Positions 9,793 through 18,408 of a stretch of DNA of 64,000 nucleotides are shown here, one piece after another (positions within the stretch are counted from its first letter, which is position 1; each line of letters starts with the position of its first letter). This DNA comes from Nitzschia sp. DOCU1 (Eukaryota; Bacillariophyta; Bacillariophyceae; Bacillariales; Bacillariaceae). Location: positions 62,001 to 126,000 of the forward strand of contig OX595995.1 of the NCBI GenBank assembly GCA_951394045.1, read 5' to 3'. The translations under genes were made by a program, and so were the position numbers. The notes beneath the pieces were generated by a model that had not been told where the DNA came from, searched no databases, and worked only from the letters and a program-made list of their open reading frames with translations.

Positions 9793-10950
9793 ATGGCGGT
9801 TTGGGGAAAGGACTCGTCTTCTATCTCCCCCGCCAATTCCGGCTGCTTCGAGATTAGCATGCAGAATCTCCCAGATCCGTTAGCGTCGCTCGATCTTGTC
9901 GTTCATTTATGTTTATTTTATGGAGTGGATGAAATCTTTGCATCTTGGAGTACTTTGACTTTTAAAATGGTGGAACTACTATCATCTCCCCGTGGCTCGG
10001 ACATTTTTTGTCGTGCAGGCAAAAGGCGGGGCGGCAGAGGCCATAGCAGCGACAATGCTCTACTATGCACTAGTGGGTACCTGGAAGGAAAAGACGACGA
10101 CAGATCCGGCTTGGATTATGGATGCAGACAAGACAGACTGAAAGGCTCCTGTTCGTGTTGATTCCAGAAAAGGGAAACGGTCCTTGAGCAACTATGTCGG
10201 AACCATCCAGTATGCCCCGCGCAAGTCCTCAACACCGGTACCGACCAGCTCCAAGAATGAATCCCTCTTTTCAACCTTTTGACATTTTTCATTCGAGATG
10301 CCGAGCACCTGTAAATGAAAGAGCAAATGCCTTGCCCGCTGCCTGCCTTTTTTGCTGACACGGATTGGTAGAATCTGCGGCCCCGTACGGTGCGGACAAC
10401 GGCTCTCTATGCGGGGCTGCAGTCACACAAGATCTAATCCCGACGAGGATAGGATGGATTTGCAACGTATTGCCAAGCTAGCGACGAGGGAGAGGATTGT
10501 CAACTTATATAGGTCCACTCCTGGTCGAGTGGAGTCAGATCCTTATGTCATTGCCATTTCACCCACCGCCGAAGCAGCGGCAAGGAACGTGCCTCATCAC
10601 CAGTCCCCACTCCAGCGCCTTTCGCTTCGGAACGTGCTCTCCGATCTCCCCGAGCATCTCCAAGGTCGACTTCTAGTAGCATTGCCGCTAAAAAGGCTAC
10701 TCTAGCGACTACGGTGGAATGAGGAGACGCCAAGAGCGGCAAGAGTGAAGACCAAAACCATCGACGATGCAAGTCACAATTTAATTGGGCGGCAACTTGT
10801 TGGAACCCTTGCCCCCATCGACTCCCTCGCTTGCAAGTATTCCTTCTCGTCATCGATCCAAAAGTGTAACACAGGAAGACACCCCAGATCCAGCCCTCGT
10901 TCCTTCCTCTTTGTCGTTGATTGATTGGGTCATGATGGGGATACATTTTA
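9793..10950 (+). pseudogene. Unrecognised decayed stretch before PHD module 2 (unit 1)
   Basis: A 122-codon frame (9793-10161) overlaps another frame that looks more protein-like near its 3' end (GGAAEAIAATMLYYALVGTW, then EKTTTDPAWIMDADKTD and a stop). A 117-codon frame (10352-10705) encodes DRMDLQRIAKLATRERIVN, beside a Ser/Ala/Lys-rich alternative frame (STSSSIAAKKATLATTVE). No family could be assigned. The overlapping partial frames suggest debris of one or two genes. Confidence 0.4.
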
Positions 10951-12154
10951 TTGCCAAGAAGTTTGTGGTGGTTTGTCTGTTGTGATGGGTGTCCACATGT
11001 CCATCATTGCGATTTTGTCCCCAAGGGATCAAGTCGAGACTCGCTTGAAAAAATGACGATCCCTGGTATTGTCCAGGATGGTTTTCATCAAAGGCAAGAA
11101 CTCCTTAAGCGGCGGTTGTACACAACTGCTACCAATCCAGCGTCGTGCAAGAAAAAATCGTCAACAAAAAGGGCAGGCACAGATCAAGTGGACGCAACAG
11201 AAGAAACCGAAGAAGAGACCAAACATCCTGCCAAGATCGAGAGCGTTTATTTTGAATGTAACGAAAAGAGACTTGATTTGCAGAAGTGTGAATCGCGTGA
11301 CGGATGGATTCATTTTCCTTCCTGCCATCCGGATGGTGATGACTTTGAAGGGGACGAATGAGGACGGCGATTCCAAACGCAAGCCAAAGAAAGTCATTGA
11401 CCCAAGTCGTAGTCTTTGCCGTATTTGTCGAGTAGAAGAATTGGAAACGGCATCTCATGGTTCTGCCCTGTCCAATCCATCCGTCAAAGCTCGTCGTCAA
11501 ACCGGAAAGGAAAAGTCTGCCAAACGCAAACGCGATGGAGACGACGAAGAGGACGAAGACGATGCTGCATCCAACGAAGACTCTCCGGGTAAAGACAAAG
11601 AAGGTGATGGGGATGACGACGACGAAAATGTCGAGTCGAATGCTAATGGGGACCAGGATGAGCAAGATGAAGATGGCGACGAGGCGAGCAAAATGGATGT
11701 AGTCGATGAACTCCGGGGGTGTCTTGTAATACCCGCCACCTCTCGACCGGAGTGTCTTTCCGAACTTCGGAATAGAGTTAAAGATTTTCGATCCAAAATC
11801 TTGATTGGTCGTCTACCCTCTTGGATCGAGACCACGACGATGCGATGTTGCCCTGCCAGCATGATTGGGGGCGGGCTTGATTCCAAAGAATACCAACTTT
11901 TGGTGCAAGCCCTCTTGCTGGTAGAACGACAAGACAACAACGAAATCTCCAAGGCGTTTTGTACGAGCATCCACACAGCACTCATGATGCAAGCTCAAAA
12001 GTCCTTTGGTGTGGTGTTGCTGAATCCGACCGACTCAGCTATGAACCAAGACGATTCCAAGTATGACAAGGTGATGTTGGCTCTAAGCACGAAAACCTAC
12101 ATGGATCTGCCAAAGAGGCGCGTTTGGATACGAAAGTTGGAGACTATGCTTTGA
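10951..12154 (+). pseudogene. PHD-like/acidic nuclear protein pseudogene (unit 1)
   Basis: The first frame (10951-11361) contains FVCCDGCPHVHHC, the second half of a PHD-type zinc finger, then a Lys/Glu-rich tail (CKKKSSTKRAGTD, EETEEETKHP). It ends at GDDFEGDE. A one-step frame change leads into a 361-codon frame (11069-12154) with SLCRICRVEELE, a bipartite-type basic signal (KEKSAKRKRDGDDEEDEDD), a long Asp/Glu tract, and a folded-looking C-terminal part (ECLSELRNRVKDFRSKILIG, KEYQLLVQALLLVERQDNNE). After its stop the coding signal continues in another frame (KVGDYALILSHRGISYRRF). The composition fits a nuclear chromatin-associated protein, which is inference. Confidence 0.55.
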
Positions 12155-13216
12155 TTTTGAGTCATCGAGGAATCTCTTACCGGCGATTTACCACAAGCTC
12201 TGTTGGCAGCTGACGAATGTTCGTTTCTTTATTCACATGGCACAATGAGCACGCCACAGATTCCTTGGGGTCCGAGTCCCACGCTGCGGTAATATATAAT
12301 GGTTATCTACAGCGAGGTTGAGGTGCGGCGAGCCTCGATCTGGAATACTTGCGTCAAGGTCCTGCAAGAGTGTTTGGAAGATTATCTGAAGTTTTCAGAC
12401 AAGAAAAAGTTATTTCAAACGTCGGACAAAGGGCTGCAAGACGACTCAGCGCGGCACCAAGATTTGATCGGACTGGCGGACGTATTGGGATTGACGGAGC
12501 AAATTCTTTCTCTACGGAGCGGGTTTCTGGTGGATGCATCGGAGCAACTCACCAACGATGGGATTATACTGCGTGAAAAGCTTTTCGACGACATTCAAAA
12601 GAAGCACTTGCGTGCATACCGCGAGGACTGGTCTTTTGTTACCCTGCCCAAGAAGGAGCCCTTGTCGGACAAAGAAAATGCCGTGGAGTACATCAGGAAG
12701 GTAAGATCACCATTGCTTTCGTCACGATCCAATTCGACATTATTCCTGATCACTGTGTCGGTATCCTGTAGAAAATCGTGACCGAATTGGTCGCCATGGA
12801 GAACCGCTCTACGAAGAAGGTAATCCGAAGCTGGTTCAACCGCTTTTTCATTTGCCGTGGCAAAAAGATTGCTCTGGATGAAAACTCGTCGATCAACTTC
12901 CCGCAATTGATAGCAGCGTATCAACCCAATTCGAGTCCCACCTCGGCGCGTCTCCAGTGGTATCTCCTCTCATTCCCGCCTGCTTCATTGGCGATATCGT
13001 CGGGTGACTTTCGAAACTTATGCCATTACTGAAACTGCTCCCACCCATTGCCCAGGATGTCTATGAGGTGTTCTCCAACATTTCTGATCTTTATATGACT
13101 ACAACCTTTTGGATTTGCTCTGGAAGCTGCAAGCACGAAAAGTTTCTTCTAGGACTACAACCTTCTGCGCCGACTCTTGACCCAGACACTATTGCAACGC
13201 CCCGCTCGAAGTAGCT
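12155..13216 (+). pseudogene. Spliced remnant, possibly a Vps50/syndetin-like tethering protein (unit 1)
   Basis: A 5' scrap (TGDLPQALLAADECSFLYSH) leads into an open frame from 12299 with helical segments (CVKVLQECLEDYLKFSDKKK, LADVLGLTEQILSLRSGFL, REKLFDDIQKKHLRAYRE). An intron of 71 nt at 12701-12771 (GTAAGA...TGTAG) joins EYIRK to KIVTELVAMENRSTKK in frame. After this the frame is disturbed. A later segment (PPIAQDVYEVFSNISDLYMT) looks like the C-terminal domain of Vps50/CCDC132-type proteins, which act in endosome-Golgi vesicle tethering. That identification is tentative and from memory. Other helical-bundle proteins are possible. Confidence 0.4.
12701..12771 (+). other. 71 nt GT-AG intron in the Vps50-like remnant
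   Basis: The GTAAGA donor follows ATCAGGAAG and the CCTGTAG acceptor precedes AAAATCGTG. Both flanking exons stay in phase across the junction. Equivalents are 30959-31029 and 49004-49074. Confidence 0.75.
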
Positions 13217-13308
13217 CCTCTCAACTGCTTGGTTTTGGAAGGTGGTCGCCGTCTCCGACGGCAAGTTGCTACGAGTTCGAATTTGCCGCCATTTACAGAT
13301 GCTGAGCT

Positions 13309-14125
13309 TTGCTTGCCCCTCCCTTGCGAGCGGACAGAAATCGAGGTAGTTCGCGAGTTCATTTTTCTGATCCCATTAAGCCTTTGTCGAATCCCGCCCA
13401 ACAAAACGACGATGCTACTTCCTTAAGCTTGGAGCCACCTTTTACAAGTCATCTGATTGCCGACCGAGGAGAGCCCATACTATACCGTCGAGGGATAGCG
13501 ATAAAGAGGACTTGGAGCCTGACCAGCTGCTGGAGTTTATCCAAGCTGATGAAACCAAGGATATGTCAGCAAACGCTGGAGATTGCAATCATCATCAAAG
13601 CAGTGAAAATACGGCGGAACATTCTCAGAGCAAGCGGATTAAATTCATGATATTGGCCGCCGCAAGCGAAAGAGTGATTCGTTTCTGGATGCCATTCCCC
13701 AAACCAAGCAGTTGCATTTGGAGAGCAGCCACAGAAAACGTGGCCGGCTTCGAAAGATTGAGGTGGAAGATTGAGATGGTAGACGACGCGTTGGACGCAT
13801 CCCTCATTTTTCTCAAGAAGAAACCTGGCAGGCCTCGATAGATTGAAGACGAGTTCGACGTACCCTAGTTTGTCTCAAGAAACAGAAGAAAGACTTACGA
13901 CACGGTGCCTCGCCGTCTGCGAAGAACCAAAAGGGTGAAATCGATCGTTCATCGCTGTCTGCGCCCAAGTTTCGGCGTGAACGTCCTAGAACCTATTTTG
14001 ACAAATCCATTGCCTTGCCAGCAGCAAACCGCGGCGATCGTATCAATGCCGTCGACATGGAATCGTCGAATAATCGACTAGGACAGGCAAGAAGGACGAA
14101 AAGACGCCGGGACGGTGAAACGTAG
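13309..14125 (+). pseudogene. Tudor-like/AT-hook chromatin factor pseudogene, module 2 (unit 1)
   Basis: This is a diverged paralogue of module 1. Matching words in order are: TCATTTTTCTGATCCCA, LKLGATFYK, CTGATTGCCGACCGA, a DKEDLEPDQLLEFIQADE acidic Tudor-like end, NHHQSSENTAEHS, and SHRKRGRLRKIE with an altered AT-hook (GRL for GRP). A 34 bp stretch of the Tudor-like core is missing and shifts the frame. After the KNQKGE segment it continues with its own basic C-terminus (APKFRRERPRTYFDK, GQARRTKRRRDGE) instead of the ABCA tail, which probably shows the original end of this protein family. Confidence 0.6.
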
Positions 14126-14376
14126 GGGCCGAACGAGTTTAGCAGCAGTTGATTCGTCGCCCAATCTCTTGACGACCGCATTGGCTAGCATCACCGAACT
14201 GTTGCAGGCGCCCACGACTGATTATCGCCAGGTTTCGCACCTTACTAGCCATGCCAGCGTTGTCAACAATACATCTCTTCCATTCGAAGTTGGCGTCCAA
14301 GGACAGCTCATCGGGACCTGCGTCGCCCACAATCTGAAGAGGGAAACGAACGATACCTCCCTTTCCACTGGGACAA

Positions 14377-15072
14377 TTGCTCATGGTGGGATCGCAACTT
14401 CGATTGTCCGAACAAGATGGATTGGCTCCAATCATTCGCAAAGTGACGGGACCCTATGTCATGGCAGAATGCTTTCAATCCCTCTGGACCGCATCCTTTC
14501 GACCAAAGTACAATCAAGGCTATTTCAAGTACATCTCGGCTCTCAACTTGACAGGAATTGCAATTTCGCTTTCACTTTGCCATGACGCATTTACTTCGGC
14601 GTCTGATACCATTTCTAACAAGGACTATTGGATGAATTTCTTGCCCTTGACACTTCATTTTGGATGGGCGACAGCCGCGTCCTTGGTCAATTTGAATGGC
14701 ATGTGTGCCTTGGGCGATGACGTTTCCGCGAAATCAGTCGCTTGGATGGGTCATGTGTCCGTTGTAGCGGCAACAATCTTGGGCGTCACCACGACCGTCT
14801 TGCGCCGTGCACCCATCTATGGAAGTGTCATTGCCTGGGCCTTGTCGGCAGTGGCTTCGGGATTAGGGCAACGCATCGAGGAAACTCGTAAGGAAGATCC
14901 AAAGACAGTGGGCGTGTATGGTGCGCAACTCCAACAAACGCTCAGTCTAGCCGGAGCGGCTCTTTGTGCGGCAACGAGCGGCAAGGTGGCGGGGAAAGAT
15001 GAGCATCGGTTTATTCATCAGTACCGGGGTGGGCTTAAGCGTGCATCGAATAGGAGGCACGGTTGGACTTGA
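14377..15072 (+). CDS. TspO/MBR-like membrane protein (partial, unit 1)
   Basis: This 231-codon frame holds five likely membrane segments: YFKYISALNLTGIAISLSL; FLPLTLHFGWATAASLVNLN; VSVVAATILGVTTTVL; IYGSVIAWALSAVASGL; and LSLAGAALCAATSG. The HFGWATAASLVNLN segment and the five-helix plan resemble the TspO/MBR (translocator protein) superfamily, membrane proteins linked to porphyrin or lipid ligands. No ATG opens the frame at its left end. A different frame upstream (14115-14380) may hold the displaced N-terminus, so the gene is probably truncated or shifted. The C-terminus (QYRGGLKRASNRRHG) is basic. Confidence 0.5.
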   Translation: MLMVGSQLRLSEQDGLAPIIRKVTGPYVMAECFQSLWTASFRPKYNQGYFKYISALNLTGIAISLSLCHDAFTSASDTISNKDYWMNFLPLTLHFGWATAASLVNLNGMCALGDDVSAKSVAWMGHVSVVAATILGVTTTVLRRAPIYGSVIAWALSAVASGLGQRIEETRKEDPKTVGVYGAQLQQTLSLAGAALCAATSGKVAGKDEHRFIHQYRGGLKRASNRRHGWT

Positions 15073-15829
15073 TTCTGAGCCACGGAAGGTTACTGAGTTC
15101 ACAGTTGACTTGCCTTTTATCGGTATACCCGTCAACGTGTTTGATGTAAAGAGGAAGCTTCAGCCTGCAACCATTTTCGAATATTCGTTCTCGGACTATC
15201 TGAATCGGGCTGAACCTGCTCCGTTCAATGGCGAGGTTGTGAGAATCTTCGGATTGGACGCCTCTCGATGCTCCTCCATGGATGAGGCGTACGAGCTCGT
15301 CTGCAGCCGGAACTGGCCGGACGGAAAATCGCACTTTGATTTTTGGTGCACGAAAGTCTGTATGACTTTGAAGCGACTTCTAAATTGGACGCGACCATTG
15401 GGCGGTCAGGCTACAGGCCCAATCGGGAAAAAACGAGGCCAAGACCACGACCAAGACCACCAAGACCAACACTATGTTTTGCCATCTGCGCAAGTGACGT
15501 CGGCTCAAGGTGGATTATTTTCATCCCTCGCGGTTGCAAAGGAAGAAGGATCGGGCGCTCCAGGCAAAGCAGGAGCCGCCCCTGATGGATTGTTCGCCGC
15601 CCTATTGGTTCATAGAGATTCATCGGTAGACAAAAAGTGTACGGTCCAAGACGACAGCGATGAGTTGCCGACAAGTACGCGAACCCAGGCTACTCGTCCT
15701 CGCGAGCCCCCTTCGACAAGAGGTCTCTTTGCCTCGCTCTCCGGCACGAACATACTGGAAGACAAACCTGCTGCACCAAGACCAGCGGATATCAGTCCAA
15801 AACCAGGGACGGGTTGTTTGCGCCCTTGA
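14966..15829 (+). pseudogene. Linker protein with repeated GLFxxL motifs (unit 1)
   Basis: The 287-codon frame overlaps the end of the TspO-like frame and has no supported ATG of its own at that point. The middle (FTVDLPFIGIPVNVFDVKRK, DASRCSSMDEAYELVCSRNW) looks folded, and a frame change occurs after HFDFW (continuing elsewhere as VHESLYDFEATSKLD). The 3' half is disordered and repeats a short motif: GGLFSSLA, DGLFAALL and RGLFASLS, plus DGLFAPLK in another frame at about 15811. It leads toward the receiver domains, so it may be the linker of one large former signalling protein. No family recognised. Confidence 0.45.
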
Positions 15830-15889
15830 AAAAGGCGGATGGTAGCGTCGTTGTACCGCCGTTAGCTCGGTCCGCCTCGGATCAAGGCG

Positions 15890-16050
15890 ACACCCGTTCG
15901 AAAAGTCCCATTCCGACCCAGTGAATCCCTCCATCGACTTGACTTCCTTGTTGGACGGAGGATTGAGTTTTGACGATCTTGATGATCTTTTTAACAAGAC
16001 GGCAACTTGTTCCAGGCGGCACCCGTTCGAAAAGTCCCATTCCGACCCCT
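15890..16050 (+). repeat. Short direct repeat flanking an acidic segment
   Basis: CACCCGTTCGAAAAGTCCCA and the following ATTCCGACCC occur at about 15892 and again at about 16021. They bracket a segment encoding NPSIDLTSLLDGGLSFDDLD. This looks like a local tandem duplication of about 129 bp. It is present in units 1 to 3. Confidence 0.75.
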
Positions 16051-17229
16051 CCAAAGGAAAAGCTCAGGCCACCTGGAATACAAGCATCGAAAATGAAGCT
16101 GGCACCTCCAAAGGGCGATCTCAAAGTTTTGTATGCCGGGGACAATTTGGTGAATCAAAAGGTATTGTCCAGAGTGTTGGGGTGGGCGGGCATTGACGGC
16201 ATTACGATTGTGGACAATGGCCAGAAGGCAGTCGATATTTGCGCAACGTCGACCTTCGCCTGCATATTCATGGATATGCAGGTCTCGATTATGGTCGGTA
16301 TGGAAGCAATCAAGACAATCGTAGAGAGAGATCCCACGGCTTTCGTGCTTTTGGTTTCAGCGCATGCTCTGGACGAATACAAGACCCAAGCGGAAGCTGT
16401 CGGCGCCAAAGGTTTCTTCTCCAAACCCTTTTCGAACCAGTGCCATTGAGGCCGTCTTGGATGGTTTGAGTACGAGAAATCGTCGAAGCGCTGTGGATGC
16501 GGCTCCGGGCAAGGCGGTCGAATCCAATACGGTAGCACGCGACGAGTCAGGTACAGCAGGCGAGGGAAAGAAGAGTTTCCTGGAACCTCAGAACGAATCC
16601 AGTACATAGCCAAAGGATGCAAAGTCCACTGTTTCGCAGCACCAGCAGACCAAGGCAGTCGCAGTGGTGCGTAATTTGAAAGTTCTTTATGCGGAAGACA
16701 ATTTCTGAATCGCGCGAATGTTACGTATATCACCATTGTTGACAATGGCCAACAGGCTGTCGATGTTTGTCTTACGCAAACGTTTGACGTTATTTTCATG
16801 GATATGGTGATGCCTGTTTTGTCGCGGATGGAAGCTTCCAACAAAATCGTTGCCCATAATCCTCAAGACTGCACCGTATTTGTCACTACGCATACTCTGG
16901 AGGAATTCAAGTCTGCCGATGCTGCAGGAGCGACGAATGATATTACCAAGCCATTCCGTTTGACTGATCTGGAGTCTTTGTTCGATCGTTTCAACTTGGT
17001 GAACCCCCGCTTGTCCAAGCCCCGTTCCTCGATTCCTGAAATCAGTGTTCGGCAGCGGGCATCTGTAGCCGCTCTACAACGATGGAATAGTTGGAAGCGG
17101 CCAAACTCGGATCATGGGGTGGGGGGTACGGCGTTGGCTACAACTACAAAAGTGGAGAGATGTTCTCAGTGGAAGAATCGTGCCAAGGCAATCCCTGTTT
17201 CAATCATGTTTCAAGCCTTGTTGCAGTAG
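15970..17229 (+). pseudogene. Two tandem response-regulator receiver domains, decayed (unit 1)
   Basis: Receiver 1 (about 16117-16449) reads LKVLYAGDN, where the usual acidic pair E-D is G-D, then ITIVDNGQKAVDI, CIFMDMQ with the phospho-acceptor Asp, and KGFFSKPF with the conserved Lys. A frame change in the CCCTTTTCG run ends it early, and the expected helix continues as AIEAVLDGL in another frame. Receiver 2 (about 16677-16995) reads LKVLYAEDNF then TGA, loses part of its first helix, and resumes with ITIVDNGQQAVDVC, VIFMDMVMP (phospho-acceptor Asp) and NDITKPF. CheY-like receivers accept phosphate from histidine kinases. The kinase pseudogene follows directly, suggesting a former multidomain phosphorelay protein or two adjacent genes. 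Confidence 0.82.
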
Positions 17230-17443
17230 CGACCGACGAGATCGACAAGAAGCCGAGGCTATTTTGGAAAGTAGTCGGCATGATAATGTCTCGCCACAAG
17301 AACTCAAAGATTTGAAACGACGGCATCAACAGACGGTGGATCGACCATGGGCGGCCTTTGATTTGGCGTCGGCAGTAGCGCATTTGCATAAGCATCATAT
17401 TATGCATCGCGATTTGAAGCCGGATAATATTGGATTCGATATT

Positions 17444-17546
17444 GTGAGTAGTATCGCTTTGGCAGAAACCATTTGGGGGCGAGTCTAACTGTTTCTTGTT
17501 GCCTCGTGCGCTCGCTCCTTTCATATAATGTTCTTCTACTACCTAG
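17444..17546 (+). other. Kinase intron 1 (103 nt, GT-AG)
   Basis: The donor GTGAGT follows the Asp-Ile codons after NIGF, and the acceptor CTAG precedes the exon that encodes IRIFDLGLAKG. Joining restores an uninterrupted kinase frame from the catalytic loop to the DLG motif. The same intron lies at 35707-35809 and 53752-53854. Confidence 0.85.
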
Positions 17547-17652
17547 CGTGATGACATCAGAATCTTTGATCTGGGCTTGGCCAAGGGAATTCCACAAGAC
17601 GGAACGGAGGGCCCTTGGAAATTGACAGCCATGTGTGGTTTGCCCCGATCTA

Positions 17653-17751
17653 GTAAGTGCCGAGGAGCCATGCGTGATGCTTGTGTATCAAATCCACGCC
17701 GTTCTTGAAATTAACTCTTGCCGTTGCTGTTGATTGAATTCTGCTATTTAG
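17653..17751 (+). other. Kinase intron 2 (99 nt, GT-AG)
   Basis: Donor GTAAGT and acceptor ATTTAG. The split codon is restored by splicing and gives CGLPRSMAPEV, the activation segment end. Equivalents are 35916-36014 and 53961-54059. The 3' part of the same intron is window positions 1-77. Confidence 0.85.
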
Positions 17752-18408
17752 TGGCACCAGAAGTCGCAACAGACAAACTATATGACGCCAAATGCGATTG
17801 TTATTCTTTTGCCCCGCTATTTTGGGAAATACTGAATTTGAAAAAGCTTTTGAGGAGGGTGACGATGGACAAGTTACAGCGGCTGGTCTGGAATGATACG
17901 TATCAGCGGCGGCCCAAAATTCTAGTCGTTGCTAACAGCACCAGCAATTATGCACTTGTCGACGAACAATTGACTCTGTTTTTGACATCACCCAAGGCTG
18001 CTTGGACAAAAGAATGGAAGGCCCTACCGGTAGTGGAATCTTCGTGGCATCATTATGCTTCTCGACGCCCAACCATAGAGCATGTGGAGCAAGAGCTTAA
18101 AAAAACGTCTGAAAAAGGGAATTGAAGTCATGGACAGCTTCATGGTGGACTTGATAAATTGCTTGAGAGCAAACGACTTTCACACAATGCCCGGAGATCG
18201 ACCTTTGTCTATCATCCACCAGCTGCGAACAACAATGTGCGGGAACGAGGCGCCCCGTCGATCTACAAGTGCAGAGGCCCGAGCTACTGTCTTGACTTGG
18301 TGGGGTAGCTCCACACGTCTATTCTCTGGCAGACATCAGGATGCTAAAAGACAAAGACGGGGTCAGTTGTTTGCAACGGACGCCTGAGCCGGCTCTGGCA
18401 AATGTGAG

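Larger units (their letters stand above)
1..17674. repeat. Tandem unit 1 of an ~18 kb macrosatellite
   Basis: The whole interval recurs at +17,674, +35,937 and (partly) +53,982, in direct orientation and with no spacer. It is the shortest unit. It lacks about 409 bp inside the 5' part of the GAF gene (join near 8518) and lacks the 291 bp block found in units 2 and 4 (join near 8806). It has three extra bases near 7010 that lengthen a Leu run. The unit start is arbitrary because the window begins inside an intron of the kinase pseudogene. Confidence 0.97.
17231..18308 (+). pseudogene. Ser/Thr protein kinase pseudogene spanning units 1 and 2
   Basis: Three exons are visible. Exon A carries AFDLASAVAHLHKHHIMH and the catalytic-loop motif HRDLKPDN (17402-17428). 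Intron 1 is 17444-17546 (GTGAGT...CTAG). Exon B carries IRIFDLGLAKG, in which DLG replaces the usual DFG, and the activation loop. Intron 2 is 17653-17751 (GTAAGT...TTAG). Exon C carries MAPEV and YDAKCDCYSFA. Both splice junctions keep the frame exactly. The glycine-rich loop and the VAIK lysine are not found upstream, so the N-lobe is missing or decayed. Exon C is broken by the A7 frameshift at 18099-18105 and by a second shift downstream. In this copy a T-to-C change gives Pro in APLFWEI. By family it would phosphorylate Ser/Thr. It is unlikely to be active. Confidence 0.88.

Noticed and set aside
11497..11985. 162-codon minus-strand frame rich in Ser
   Set aside because: It is the antisense of the Asp/Glu tract of the acidic ORF. 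Such tracts give long Ser runs on the other strand by composition alone.
16155..16844. 229-codon minus-strand frame opposite the receiver domains
   Set aside because: It is the mirror of a region whose plus strand encodes clear receiver motifs, and the translation shows no domain. I treat it as an antisense shadow.
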